Source: Asterochloris sp. CNOR1 (lineage: Eukaryota > Chlorophyta > Trebouxiophyceae > Trebouxiales > Trebouxiaceae). Taken from it: a DNA stretch of 64,000 bases. The notes under the pieces are model-generated. The model saw only the letters and a program-made list of their open reading frames with translations. It was not told the DNA's origin and did no database searches. The stretch is taken from positions 1,178,001 through 1,242,000 of the forward strand of contig OZ017755.1 in assembly GCA_963969365.1 (NCBI GenBank), in the 5' to 3' direction. Every line of letters begins with the position of its first letter. Positions within the stretch are counted from its first letter, which is position 1. This document shows, piece by piece, positions 50,001 to 61,739 of the stretch. Position numbers and translations under genes: made by a program.

Positions 50001-53000
50001 CACGGAGCAGCTGTGGGGAAGGTGAGTTGTCGTCTGCAACCCATGCATGGTTTGGTGGCAGGCAGCGCACCACTCACGTGCCTACAGGTACAGGCTGCAC
50101 ATTAACAGCACTCACTTCTCCTTGCGCCTCAGCAGCTTGTTGAACAGCGATCCAGAGGCCTTGGGGCTCCGGGGCGTCCTGAAAGGCCTGCACGTCATAA
50201 TTCAAGCTGAGACCTAAGTCTGAAGAGGGCTGTCGAGGGCCGCCCTTCGCAAAAGGCAGGGTCTGTAGCGAGGTGATGGCAGGAGGCAAAGAGGAAATTA
50301 GGGCCCTCTGAGGGACACACCAGAGCAGAAGTTGGGTGCAGGCACAATGCCAGAGGGAGGGTTTCCTGTCATAGAGCTCAAGAACAGCAAGCACAGCGTT
50401 GCAGACACAAGAAGCGCCCCAGCCTTCATGCATGAGGCACGGCTGTGCCTCAAGGGCATTCAGCAGGCTTGATGCAATCAGCAATGTCCGCACCCGCCGC
50501 TGGGTGCCCGCTGCAGCAAGGAGTCGTTGGCCGCCGCAGCTGCCCCTGGCGCAGCTCCAGTTGCAGACCGCAGGCTCACATTCTCTTCCATAAGGACCCT
50601 GCGTGAGCACAGCATGGTGACACATGGCATCTCGTTCAGATGGCAGGCAGCAGCAAGCGCACCAGATGGCTACGTGCGCAAACAACTCCGTGGTGCTATG
50701 TGGGCCTCAAGCACAGCGCTTTGTCAAGGCAGCTCAGAGCTACAGAACATCCCTGCGCCACCCAGCTGCCAAAACGCCATGTGGTGCTTGCCTGCTCCAC
50801 TCCCGCAGGTCTCCTGGCAACAATGTCAGATGCGCAAGGCAGCTGAGACCATTGTGCAGAGAAAATCACAGTCCTGCTGCCCACTGAGGAGGGGTCACCC
50901 CCAGTATGCATGGCATTGCATGCGAAGCAAGCACAAGGACGTGCTCACTGTAGCCGACCTGTTTTGCTCCCGCAGATCCTCCAAGAAACCCCAGACCTCC
51001 CCATCCATCTCTGCTGCATCCTCCGCACACACCGCAATGGGGATGGTCACCACAGGGGCTGGCGGAGCGGGCATAGCCTTGTGCAGTTCTAGTTCCTGAG
51101 CCAATTCTTTCACCCGCTCCTGCAGCAGTGAAAGGCACAGTCACCGCGTGGCTGCACGGAGCCCATCTCAGAGTAGACTCCAGCCCCTAAGCTAGCTCTG
51201 TCACAGCAGCCAGCAGCCACCAGCACAGCCAGTGAGCAGCCTTGACTGCGACCCAGCAGAAATGTTGGTGGGCAGCATCAACAGCTTTGCACAGCTCCAG
51301 CACCTGGGCCAATTTGGGTCAAGCGCTCCTGCAACAGCAAAAGGTGCAGTCACACGACAGCCAGTCAAACTCTGCCCTGAAACCAACTCCAGCTCCTCAG
51401 CTGGCTTCGCTCTCCCCCTGCTGCAGCACAGCATCTGTCAGGCTGCAAGCACCCATATCTGCTGAATCTTTCAATCAGCAGGTCTGTGGTACCTGGGCAC
51501 AGACCTGTAGCACGTACACGGTGCCCTCCTTCTGAAGCCTCACAGACCATGAATTGTAAAGAGAAGGTGCTGGTGCCCACCTGCAGCTCGATGTTGGCAT
51601 CCTGCAGCTCCTGAATGGTGGCCTCCTTCTGGGCAGCCGCCTCATCATCCTCTGTGATGGGGGCCAGAGCATCTTCAGGCAGCGGTGCAGGTGCCCGGCG
51701 AGCCAGGGGGGCCCCATCAGCACCCGATCTCTGCTCCTTCTGGGCCTTGATGTGGGCATCAAAGGCGTCGTGCAGGTCTGTCATCTGCAGGCAGGGATGC
51801 CCCCCTATGACCTCCCATGTGTGTGCTCCTGCCGCACAGAATCAGACATCCGTGCCACCGTGATGCCAGACTGTGACAGGCACCTCACAGGGCTGAGGGA
51901 CGGCATCTGGTCTCCCAAGGACCTGCCTTGTGTGGGATCTTGCCTCACAGAACCAGAAGGCCGTCATGCCAGACCACAAGAGGTGCCTGACGGGTTGAGG
52001 CAGAGCGTCTGCACACTTCACAACCACCAAGGGGAGCCACACCATCAGAGCAGGGTTGCGCAAGCAGCAGCTGACTGCACAGGCCGGCATGTAACGCAGC
52101 AGCAGCTGCTCTGGCTCAAATTGTGCTGCTTTCTCACCTGCTGACGCAGTGTCAGATTTTCATCAATCAGCTCCTGCAGCTCAGCCTGCTGCATCTGGCG
52201 GCGCTTGCGCGGGGTGCCTGCAGCAGGGTCGGCACGTCTGCAGCAGAGCACAGGCACAAAAGCATGACACTGCTGTCAGCCAGATTGCCATGTTTGCGGC
52301 ACAGCAGCCTGCCATGACAGCAGTCTGCTACCAGTAAGGAACGCAGGCTTCTTGTCACCTGTGTGGTGCAAACCAAGAGAATCACAGCATCAAGGACTGC
52401 TGAGATGATAGCAGGCATGCACAACACAGTCCCCTGCCATTCTGAGCTGTGTGCAAGTGGTGCTCCGTCTACTGACCTGAGCCAGATGAGCGGGCCTCAT
52501 TGGTGAGGGCGGCCTCAGTGGCTTCTGCGGCAATTTTGGCGGCATCGCCCAGCTTCTGGTGGTCGTCCTGCAGCTTCTGGAAGTCTGCCTCCAGGAGGTC
52601 CTGCAGCACAGGAGCGGTTGACACGCTGCACAGATTCAGATGCACCTGTTTCGCAGATGAGGGGGAGGTCGTGCATGTCGACTGGAGATGCGCTTTCCAT
52701 ACATCCTGCAACACACTCACTGGCAGCCTGCTCACCCTCTGGTGTGCCTCCTCTCTTGCCTCCTCCAGCACCTGCTGGTGGGTCACCTTGAGGCGCTCCA
52801 ATTCCAGCCTGAGCTGCAGGCTGGCATCCTCATTGAGTGCAGCGCCTGGTTGCACAGCAGCCAGCTGTTCACGCAGCGCGTTCACCTGCACGACACGTGG
52901 ATGGCAGGTTGGCGGGCTGGGACGCTCATCAGGTGCAGCCTCTGCCTATGCAGCCGCCAACTGCCCCTGCAATGTATGCAGCGGCACAGCATGCAGCAGT

Positions 53001-56000
53001 AGGTTGACACGGACACGGTTGGGGGCAACGAGGAGGTGCCTGCTCATTCAGATTGCAGTGCTACCAGCGCTCACCCAGCGTGTCCACCTGCATGGACAGG
53101 TTGGCATGCTGATGAGACCATGTCTGGCAGGTGAGGGAGGCACCTGTGGCAAGCGTCTCATGCACCCTCAACAACAGCATGGCTGCATGTGGTTCACGAG
53201 CATGTGCAAGCAGCATGTCTGAGCAGCATGCATGCGGCTCCAGCAACTGCACCATGTGGGCTGCAACACACCTGAGCCTGCAGGTCGCCATCACGAGTGA
53301 CCTTGGCTTGAGCTTGCTTCAGAGCAGCCTCTGCCTGCTGCAGCTCAGTCTCCGCCGTCCGCAGCCTACCCTCCAGCTCAGCAACCTTCTGGGGCCCATC
53401 ATCCCGATCCAAAGCGCTGCTGCCTGCTGCGGCACTGCGGCTGCGGTCCACCATAGGGCCATGTGAGGCATGTGGGCCAGCCTGCTCCATGGCCTGCTGC
53501 TGCAGGTGCAGCACCTGGGAGCGCAGCAGGTCTGCCTCCTCAGCCGCCTTGCTGAGCACCTCCACCTGCACCTGCACCAGTGCAGCCGCCTTTGCAGACA
53601 GGGTTCTGGAGTGACATCGACCTTCATGGGCGCACCATGGAGTGCAAGTCTGCCAGAAAGCGTCGCATGCCACAAGGTGCAGACATGCTGTACCACACAG
53701 GCTGCAGCTGCACAGTTTGCCTGGAGGAACACAGATGTTGATGCTGCTTCAGGCACACAGGGCTATGCAGCAGATTTCAACAATGGCTTATCACTGCTGG
53801 AAGGCCACAGGGAGCATATGCACTGTATGGCAGCTAAACCTGACCAGCAGCCCACCTGAAGGTGCTGAAGCTTGGCCGCTGCAGCTGCAGCCTCCTCAGG
53901 GCTTGGATTCCTGCTCACCTGCTGCTGCATGGCGGCAACCTGCAGACAAGCTTCATGGATTTCAGCACCACCAAGGGTGCCTGCCATGCAGCCAGGCACA
54001 GATGCTCACAGACAGGGGCAGCCTGCTCAACATCACTGGATTAGGCTCGTGGGTATGCGCCCAAACACGCCTGACCTGGCACCGCTGTGCAGGAGCACAG
54101 GACCTGAAAGGCAAGCCTGCTGCTGCCCACAATCCCTCCCTTGCAAAGCCTATCGACGCAGAGAGGCACGCCTGCCTCCGCCCACAAACAGGCCACCAAG
54201 CTGGACAGAGCAGAGAGACAAGCCATTTATAGGACTGATAGTAATCAGAGAGGCGTGCTGTGCAGCAACCCACCGCCAGAAGACCCATGTAAGCAGAAAA
54301 GCTTGCTTGCCTGTGCCTGCAGCTCCTCTCGCTCCTCCCTGCTCTGCCGGCTGGCCGCCAGCAGATCGCTCAAATCATTGACTTGAACCCTCAACACCTC
54401 ACAGCGAGCATTTGCGTCTGTGTTGCGGTGGCACTGCTCCCGAAGCTGCGCAATTTCTGCCTGCATGTGCCAAAGCTTGACATCCTGAACATCTGTCCTG
54501 ATAGGTCTGCTGATGCAGACAGCAGCCCTCGATGTGTCTGAGGCACTACAACACAGCACAGACTTACGGCAGAGCCTTCTTGATAATGTTCAGGACTGTC
54601 CCATCGCTTAAGCGTCAATGACTGGCACCAGGCAGCCCATGTTTGCACAGGGCAGCGCAGGCTGCTCAAGGTTCTCACTCACCTGCTGCTCCCCAGGCAC
54701 TGAGCCCCCTGAGCTCAGCTGCTGCTGTAGGTCTGCCAGTTGGTGCTCCAGTGCTGCTGTGTCCGCAGCTGCCTGGCCATGTGACTGTGCCAGCTCAGCC
54801 CTCAGGGCCTCCGCCAGAGGGACCTGGGCTGCCAGCTGGTCCTGCACAAACCAACAGGATCTCAGCCTGCAGTAGTAGCACAGAGCAGCCAAGCCTGAGC
54901 CTGCTGCTGTACAGCTGGCCCTGCGCAATGTGGCCCCAGACTTCTAGGAACATAAGTCATACACAGAGAGACAATCCTGAGCCACTGGACTGCAGCTCGG
55001 CCAGGCTGGCTTGCTCGGCCTGCGCCTGCTGCTCTCCACCAAAAGCCCATGTCCAACACAACTCTGCCCTGCTTGTGGGGACTGAGCCTGCTGCTGTTCC
55101 AAAGTAAGAGAAATGGGGACCCCTAGCTGAGCAATCTGGGGTGGTAGCCACCCGAACTGCAACAGCACAACACCCACTTCGGTGCAGCCGGAAGCAGCTG
55201 ACCTTCAGCTCCATGACCTTCCTGTTCCACGAGGCCCCATCTGCAGCTGCCTGGCTGAGCGCCGTCTGCACCTCTGCCTGCAGGGCCTCCACCTGGGGCT
55301 CATGGGCCTGCAATGCAACAGGGTGCAGCTCATGTGCGGGCGTTGCATTGGGGCAGCAGCCCACAAGGGAGGCCAGCAGTAGCCACCCACAGCCAGCTGC
55401 GTCTTGGGAGGGCTGGACTGAGGTGACAATTAGAAAAAGTGCTGTGTACTCAAGACTTGACCACCAAGGGGAGGCGGCAGCGACCATGCCCAGCCACCTG
55501 CTGTGGGAGCAGGAGTTTTGAGAACCAGAGGTGACATGGCGTACCTTCATCTGGCTTTGCAGTTCAGCATTCTGCTGCCTCAGGGAAGCTGCCTCAGCAG
55601 CAGCCTGCTCACCTGCCTGCAGCAGGGCTCACATGTAAGTTAGTGTTGACCATGTATGGCATCATGACAGAACAAGAGATGCAGAAATCACTAGTGACAC
55701 TCATAGTAGCTCAGAAAGGGCTGTGGCACAGCAACTGCCGGCATTTGGACGCCCCTTCAGGGCTGTTTGCCTGGCATGACACCACAAGCCAGGTATCTTA
55801 GGCAAGATGCACTTGGCTTGGCATCGCCTTCTGCAGCCAGTGTATCTACCTGCAACAGCTCTGCCTGCAGCCGCTGTGCTTCCTGAAAGTCCACAGCTGT
55901 GCCATGCCCTCTAGGACTGCGTGGCTGGGACACCGAAGAATACCCATCTGCGCCTGGATGCTTGGCTGCTGCCTGCTGCCTTGCCTGGTACATGACAGGC

Positions 56001-59000
56001 TGCCTGGCAGCCACTGCCTGCAGGCTTCTGACCATGGCCCTGGCCTCCAGCAGCTGCACATGAAATGGAATGCTGATGCGCCAGCAAAGCTGCTGACACC
56101 CCAACGCGGTACGAGAGCAGCAGCAGTTGTCCTACAGCCGAACCAGGGGCGGCCCCATGGAGGAGATGCTTGAGCCTGAGGCTTCAGTCAAGGCGCTGGA
56201 ACTCTAGGGAAGGCGACATGAGCTGCTTGATGCAGCAAAAGAGGCACGTATGCACACCACCAGCACAACGTAGCTTGGCCATGCCAGCACTGCAGCGGCG
56301 GCGCCACCAGGTTTAAGGTCAGGACACATGTCCCCTTGGCCCAGGACTTCTGCTGTCTCAGGCTCCAAGCTTGAGGGAAGGAGTTTGAGAATTGACCTGA
56401 GATGGCCCCCTTCAGGTCATACATCCCTGTCATCCCACCTTAATTACAAGTCATTCCAGATCGCCCCCCAATACTTGCAAGGCATAAATGTTATGCACCA
56501 GGAGGAGTGGCCACCCGGGTCTGAGAGGCCTTCAGCTGCCCCTGCTTGGCGCTGAGGTCCTCCTCCTTGAAAGCAGCACCAGAACAGCAAGCATTCCAGC
56601 TGCACAGCTTGGGACAGCAAGGACTAGAAGGAAGGGGAGGGCTGCCCACCTGAGCCTGCGAGATCTCCAGCTGCTCCTGCTTGGCAGTGAGCTCCTCCTC
56701 CAGGGCAGCACGCTGCACCTTGGCCTGCTCCAGCTCCAGCTCCAGCCCAGTCTGCACACACAACTTTGCTGATTCATCAAGTTGGGGTTGAGGCAGAAAG
56801 CGCTGGCTTGAGCTCTGTCTGAGCAATTAGTGCGTCTGCTGGCTTAAGACTGGGAGGCGTCCTGCCTGAGCAGCTGCACTGACTGAGGCAGAGGATGGCA
56901 GCACAGTGCAGGCTTGTAGAGGACCTAACTTCAGCTTGAGCGATGCTTGGCTGCTGATTAAAGCCTGTATGTCTGGCCCATGGAGTGTGGTATAGACGCC
57001 CATCCATGGGTAGCAGGGGGTGGCATTAACCCCACCTGCTGCTGCTCGACAAAGCTGGAGCTGCCCTGCAGGTGCCGTGAGGATGGTAGAGGGCTGCGCG
57101 CATCGCTGCCAGGAGTCATCGCATCTGCCAGGGACGGGGCGTGAGGCGAGGGGCCACTAAAACGCTCCTGCAGAATTTTCAAAGCAGGCACTGGGGGTGC
57201 AGCGCCTCAAACATGCAGTGACGTTGCTAGCCGGCTGAGAGTGCAATGCGCTTGGACAGTGCAAGTCAGGCCCTCGATGATGCTTTCTCAGCTCAAGTGT
57301 TGGGGTGACCCACCACCGGGATGACAGCATGCATGTACAAGACTGCACACAACACCAGGATGAAGAAAGCTTTGCATGCACCGCAATCTGTGTTGTGCTC
57401 TGCTGATGCCCCTGCTGCCCCATCTGCTCAAGCGCGCCATTGTTCATAGAAGAAAGGACCGCACAGAGTGCGGTGCATTGCGTCCAAATCAGCTGCCGCC
57501 TCTGCTAAGTCATGCCCCTGTTGATAGAGACAGTGGCCAGCGCAGGGTGCGATACATGCACACCACGCTTTCACCTGCCCTGAATCTGGGTGCTTTCCAG
57601 CAGGCATCAGTGATGCAGCCTGAAGTACACATGTGAAAACTGGTGAGCACCCACCTGGCTCATTGCGGCCATTGCCAGATTCTGCTGCCTCATTTGCTCA
57701 ATCATGCCATGGTTCAAGAAAAGGCCCGATGGGGTCTTGGGCATCCCCCCTGGCTGGGAGAAGGTGGGGGATGGCACACTGGACTGCCCACTGGAGTGGT
57801 GGCTCACGTCAGACTGGGGCACTGCGGTCAAAGATGGTTTGAGGTCAAGCGCTTATCTGACCAGCATTGCGCACTTTTCAGCAGCTGCACACGACGGGCA
57901 GGTGGGCCCCGGCCTTTTGCAGGCTGGTGGCATCAGCCTGGATGATGGACAGCTTGGCAGAAATGCTGGTACATGCCCTCCACAAACTTTCAGCAGCCGC
58001 GTGCGACAGAATGTTGCTCCCCAGAGGACCTATATTCAGACATGCTTACCTGTTAGGCTGCTTTGCATAAGTGAGCAAGACACGCTTGTGCAGCAGAAGG
58101 CAGCAGGGCCTCCACCAGCAGGCCCTGCCAGCTGCAGCCCAATGGACAGGCTGCAGCAGCATCACAGTGCCACCATCACCCAGCAGCCCAGCCAGCTGCA
58201 GAGTCTGGCATGGTCTGCAGGTGACTCCGCCTGAAGCCAGAGTGGAAGGCCCCAGGAGCTGCAGGCAGCAGCATGGCAGCGCTGCACAGAAGTGTCCTGG
58301 AAGCTGCAGGGGGACAGGGGGCCTGTAGGGCAGCTGTTGGCGACAGCATAATGCAGGAAGCTGCATACCACAACCTGGAGGCAGGACTGCAGTGCCACAC
58401 AGGGTCATACCTGGCAGCTGCAGGTGGGCAGGCGGCCTATAGGGGCTGCGGCTGAGGTCGTTGTGCATGCGCTCATTGTCCTGCAGCAGCTCTGCAACTG
58501 TCTCTTCCAAGCGCCGCTTGTCCTGCAGGGAAACGGAAACTCCATGTTGAACCAACGCCTGCAGGAGCTGAAAGCCGCCCAGCTGTTAGGCAGTAGGCAA
58601 GCGTCCATCAGAGAAACAGCATGCTGGGAAGGAGGGGGATGCTGACAGCTGGAAGGAAGTGGCTCTGCAGCACTCCAGGGGGTCCTCTGCATTGGTGATA
58701 AAGGGAATGCTCAGGGCCATCACTAACCAGCGCAGATGTGGCTGCAGCTGCTGGCAGACACCTCTATGCATCCATGCAGCAGGATCAGCACCAGTCCCCC
58801 AGGCAAGGCCTGCAGGCAAAGGCCCACTGTCACCGCATGCACGTGCACATGCACCAGGACATGCATTCCAGCCTGCATCTGGCTGCCGCCACTCTTGCCA
58901 CTGCTGCCTTTCAGGGCAGGCCCATCGCCACAGCCTGCGTGTGCTCATGCAGAAGGGCATTCTGTGGGCCTGCAAAATTCATGCAGCTGCTCCTGTGGTG

Positions 59001-60347
59001 CGAAATGGCCTGTATGCTCCCTTGCAGCAAGAACTGTGGCCCTGCGCAAGGTCAAAGGGCTGCAGCAGGGCGTCTTGCTCCCTGGCAGCTGCTCGTTTCA
59101 TTGCTGCTGCACAGGCATCTGCTCCTCTGATGCATCAAGGCCTGTATGTTCCCTTGCAGCCAGCCAGGCGCCTGGCCCTGCCCCCAGGTCTGAAGCAAGT
59201 TGCTTCTGCCAGGACCTGCATGTGCTGTTGCAGCAGGGCGTCTACCTCTCCCTGGCTCTTCTGCAATGGCCTGTAAGCTCCTGTAAACAAGATTGGCGTC
59301 TGGCCTAACCCAAGGTGTGCATGAAGATGCTCACCGCCACAGCCTGCATCCGCTCATGCAGCAGGGCGTCCTTCTGAGCCTGCATCTGCCGGGCAGCATC
59401 CTCCAGCTCCTCGCAGCGCTGCCAGATGTTGCCTCCCCTGGCCGGGTCATTGGGCAGCCCACGGGGCGTTCCCGCAGGGCTGGTCAGAGCAGCAGAGGTC
59501 GCCAGTTTTGGCTGCAAAGAACAGAGAGCACTATCTGGCCAGAAGTGTGTGCAAAGCCTGCAAGAATAGTCCGCAAAGGAGAGGCCAGCCCCAGACGGCT
59601 GACAGGCCAGGAGAAAGACAGCTTGTGTCACTTGCACGCACAGCAGGGTGGTCTGCCAGAGAGCATCACATTGCCAGCAGCCAGTGCAAACTTGGCGCCG
59701 CAGTTCTAAGAGGCCTGCCTACATAGTGTCGCTCCTCTCATTCATTCAGACTGCCTAAATCCCAAACACCCCATGTGTCCAGATCAAATAAAGGTGCACA
59801 GCTGCAGGCCATGTGCAGTTTGTCTATGTCAGATGAATGCGCACCACATAAGCGTCTCCGTTCATTTGGGACTGGTGGGCTGGATTCTGAGTCGAGCGCC
59901 GAGTCTGAGGCAAGGCCCCGGCTCCGGAGACACCCTTTGCGTCTGAAGGGTGCAGCGACTTCAGGCGGGGCAGCCCATGCAGGCCATGCATGCGCAGCTG
60001 CCGCCGCCTGGCTTTGTGGCGCTGCAGTGCATCAAACAGCGGTGAGATGCAGCAGGTCTGCTGAGTGGAAGACATGAAGCAGACAAGACAACAGTTTGCA
60101 ACATGCAGGAGGGCACCTTGCTGCAATGCAGGACAGCAGGACACGGTGGGGATGCATGCAGGCCCGCAGCCAGTGGCAGTAAGCCAGGCTGTTTCTTGCC
60201 CCACCCCACCTTCAGCTCAATCTCCTTGGCCTTGCGTCCGTGGACCAGGCCAGCCATGAACAGTACGGCCACCACTCGGTGCAGCATGGGAGCGACCATT
60301 CGCAACAGCAGATTGTCCATGCTGCCCGACTCCAGCATGTACGCCAT
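41083..60347 (-). CDS. Very long coiled-coil protein, unrecognised family (one gene or two)
   Basis: The start ATG at 60347 follows a stop in frame. The first exon encodes a hydrophobic, basic segment (NLLLRMVAPMLHRVVAVLF). Downstream come more than 25 short exons with heptad-rich helices, such as QKDALLHERMQ (59350), EEELTAKQEQLEISQAQ (56670), LEHQLADLQQQL (54740), RLRTAETELQQAEAALKQ (53350) and LHHQVLE-type helices near 52780. Ser/Pro/Ala-rich stretches lie between, such as SPRRGLSPMSPRRR (43600) and a 1.4-kb low-complexity exon at about 45790-44350. The C terminus is globular: GFMRELGFDNFGATV (41570) and MLSIVAYRRLQEWYSEVIA, stop TAG at 41083-41085. All exons read the same way and no clear internal stop plus new start was found, but a boundary, for example near 48-50 kb, cannot be excluded. 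It resembles cytoskeletal or Golgi scaffold proteins only in composition. Confidence 0.5.
42713..42742. repeat. Short tandem repeat, three units of about 9 bp
   Basis: The unit ccctgccag repeats three times in an intron of the coiled-coil gene. Confidence 0.8.
51190..51450 (-). repeat. Two decayed copies of an exon start in the coiled-coil gene
   Basis: The exon around 51120-50960 begins near ERVKELAQELELH. On the + strand its edge, gagccaattctttcacccgc followed by tcctgcagcag, recurs near 51307-51345 as gggccaatttgggtcaagcg and tcctgcaacag. It is weaker near 51390-51440. The copies stand upstream in the intron, spaced about 100-200 bp. Confidence 0.65.
51793..52020 (-). repeat. Tandem pair of about 115 bp in a coiled-coil gene intron
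   Basis: Units at about 51793-51905 and 51908-52020 share the order gacctccc/gacctgcc, tgtgtg, gc-c-cacagaa, ccgt-atgccagac, ggcacctcac/ggtgcctgac and gg-cagcgtctg. They lie between the exons near 51780 and 52140. Confidence 0.65.
53068..53150 (-). repeat. Decayed copy of the exon edge at 52866-52945
   Basis: On the + strand cgcagcgcgttcacctgcac followed by ggcaggttggcgggctggga is echoed as cccagcgtgtccacctgcat and gacaggttggcatgctgatg, about 200 bp further along the + strand (upstream for the gene). Confidence 0.6.
58255..58345 (-). repeat. Decayed copy of the exon end at 58410-58455
   Basis: The exon end encodes YRPPAHLQLPG. The following intron still reads YRPPVPLQLPGHF about 125 bp downstream, so the copy is well preserved. 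Confidence 0.75.
58825..59250 (-). repeat. Array of decayed copies of the exon end at 59333-59400
   Basis: The exon end on the + strand is cgccacagcctgcatccgct followed by catgcagcagggcgtcc. Copies occur near 59210, 59145, 59015, 58925 and 58830 in varying decay (for example cgccacagcctgcgtgtgct at 58926). All lie in the following intron, so this is a donor-side expansion of about five copies. Confidence 0.7.
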
Positions 60348-60695
60348 CCCCTCCTGCGCTTCCCTACTGCTAGATCCTCCTCCCTCCTAACTGAACTCTT
60401 CTGCCTGCAAGAGTGCACTTGTTGTCAGGACACACACAATACACAAACACACTCTTGCAAAGGACGAAGGGCTTAGCAACAGATGTGCAATGTGTAGCAC
60501 ATTATGTGCTCTGGAACTTCATGCGAGCTTACAGCCTGGATGTAAGGCGACAGAGGTTTGATAACTGAAAGATGCTCTGACATGCTCATGCTGACGACAT
60601 GTTCTGCTGTTGAACAGTGAAAAGCAGACAGAGAAGCCTACTACTCATGGCCCGAGGGCAGTTCCGCGTCTACTTCTGCTTTCTTGGCCCCCAAC
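60348..60695. promoter_or_regulatory. Divergent region, coiled-coil gene / methyltransferase
   Basis: The two genes start head to head across 348 bp. The half near 60480-60600 is AT-rich and is the likely promoter core. No specific motif was recognised. Confidence 0.45.
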
Positions 60696-61598
60696 ATGGC
60701 GGAGGACCAATCCAATCCATTGGAGGATCAGTCCATTGCAGATCTGTTCAAAAGCGAGGAGTATGTGGAGCAGCATGTAAAGTGTGGGCAACAGACCTTG
60801 AGACTGCTGGTATCTCCCAGCGCCTGCAGTGAGCAGCTATGCAATTCTCCCTGGCCGCCTGGAGCCTGTGTCTGAACGTTTTGCATCAGCCTGGTGCCCT
60901 GATGCAGCTGATCATGACTTGACTGGGCAGATTCTCTGGCCAGCAGCCACACTGCTTGCTGAGTACCTGGAGGCTCATGCGCAGCAGTGGCTGACAGGCT
61001 GCCCCTGCGCTGTTGAACTGGGCTCTGGACTTGGCATGGCGGGACTGCTGGCCAGCCAGTTCTGTAAAATGGTCATACTTACAGATCACAATGAGGTGAA
61101 GCACGCAGCAGACCTTGCACTTCAGGCACCAGCTCTGATGCCTTCCTGGCTTGCAGGTGGTGTTGAGGGTCCTCAAAAGGAATGCAGAACTCAATGAGGG
61201 TGTCCATTCAATCAGGTTGGGGTGGTTCTGGAGCTTGCATGCTTCAAGCAGCTTGGCTTGTAACATGTCCGTGCGCCTGCAGGTGCATGGAGCTTGACTG
61301 GGGAAATGCACATCATATCAGCGCGGTGAGAGAGGCAGCGTCAGGCCTGAAATTGCTCCTTGGGGCTGATGTGTGTTACAGCCTGCAAGCAGTCACCAAA
61401 CTCTTCACAACAGCCATGGCCCTGCTGGCAGATGGTGGCGTCTTCTTGTTGTGCTATGTCAGCCGCTGGAGCAATCTTGACTCTGCACTGGTGCTCGAAG
61501 CTGAGGCTGCTGGATTCTGGATCAAGGAGCTCCCTGGAACTAGAAGACAGGTGTCTGGTGGTCTTGAAGGCTGGATTTATGAGTTATGGAAGCCTTGA
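60696..61598 (+). CDS. Protein methyltransferase, METTL21/Methyltransf_16 family
   Basis: The start ATG at 60696 gives MAEDQSNPLEDQSIADLF. The core shows a TGQILWPAATLLAEYL block, then SAM motif I ELGSGLGMAGLLAS, TDHNE (end of strand two), LDWG and GADVCYS. These are in the order of the METTL21/22/23 lysine methyltransferase family. The C terminus ends GWIYELWKP. Exon borders: a coding block ends near 61095 at a gtgaag donor, a small exon lies at about 61158-61198, and the last begins at about 61283. The frame changes between 60778 and 60865; an 87-bp intron (donor gtaaag) fits but its acceptor is weak. The junction at 61198/61283 is also unresolved by one base of phase. The substrate, a protein lysine or similar, cannot be inferred. 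Confidence 0.75.
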
Positions 61599-61739
61599 AG
61601 GGCTTTGTTGTGGCAAGGTCCTTGCCAGCTGGCTACAGCAGCTAGACTCCGAAACCAAAACTCCGAGACCCGAATGATGCCACTGAGGGCGAGGGTAGCA
61701 GTTCCATGCTAAAGATTGGGCTGCTGTGTTGCGACAGGG

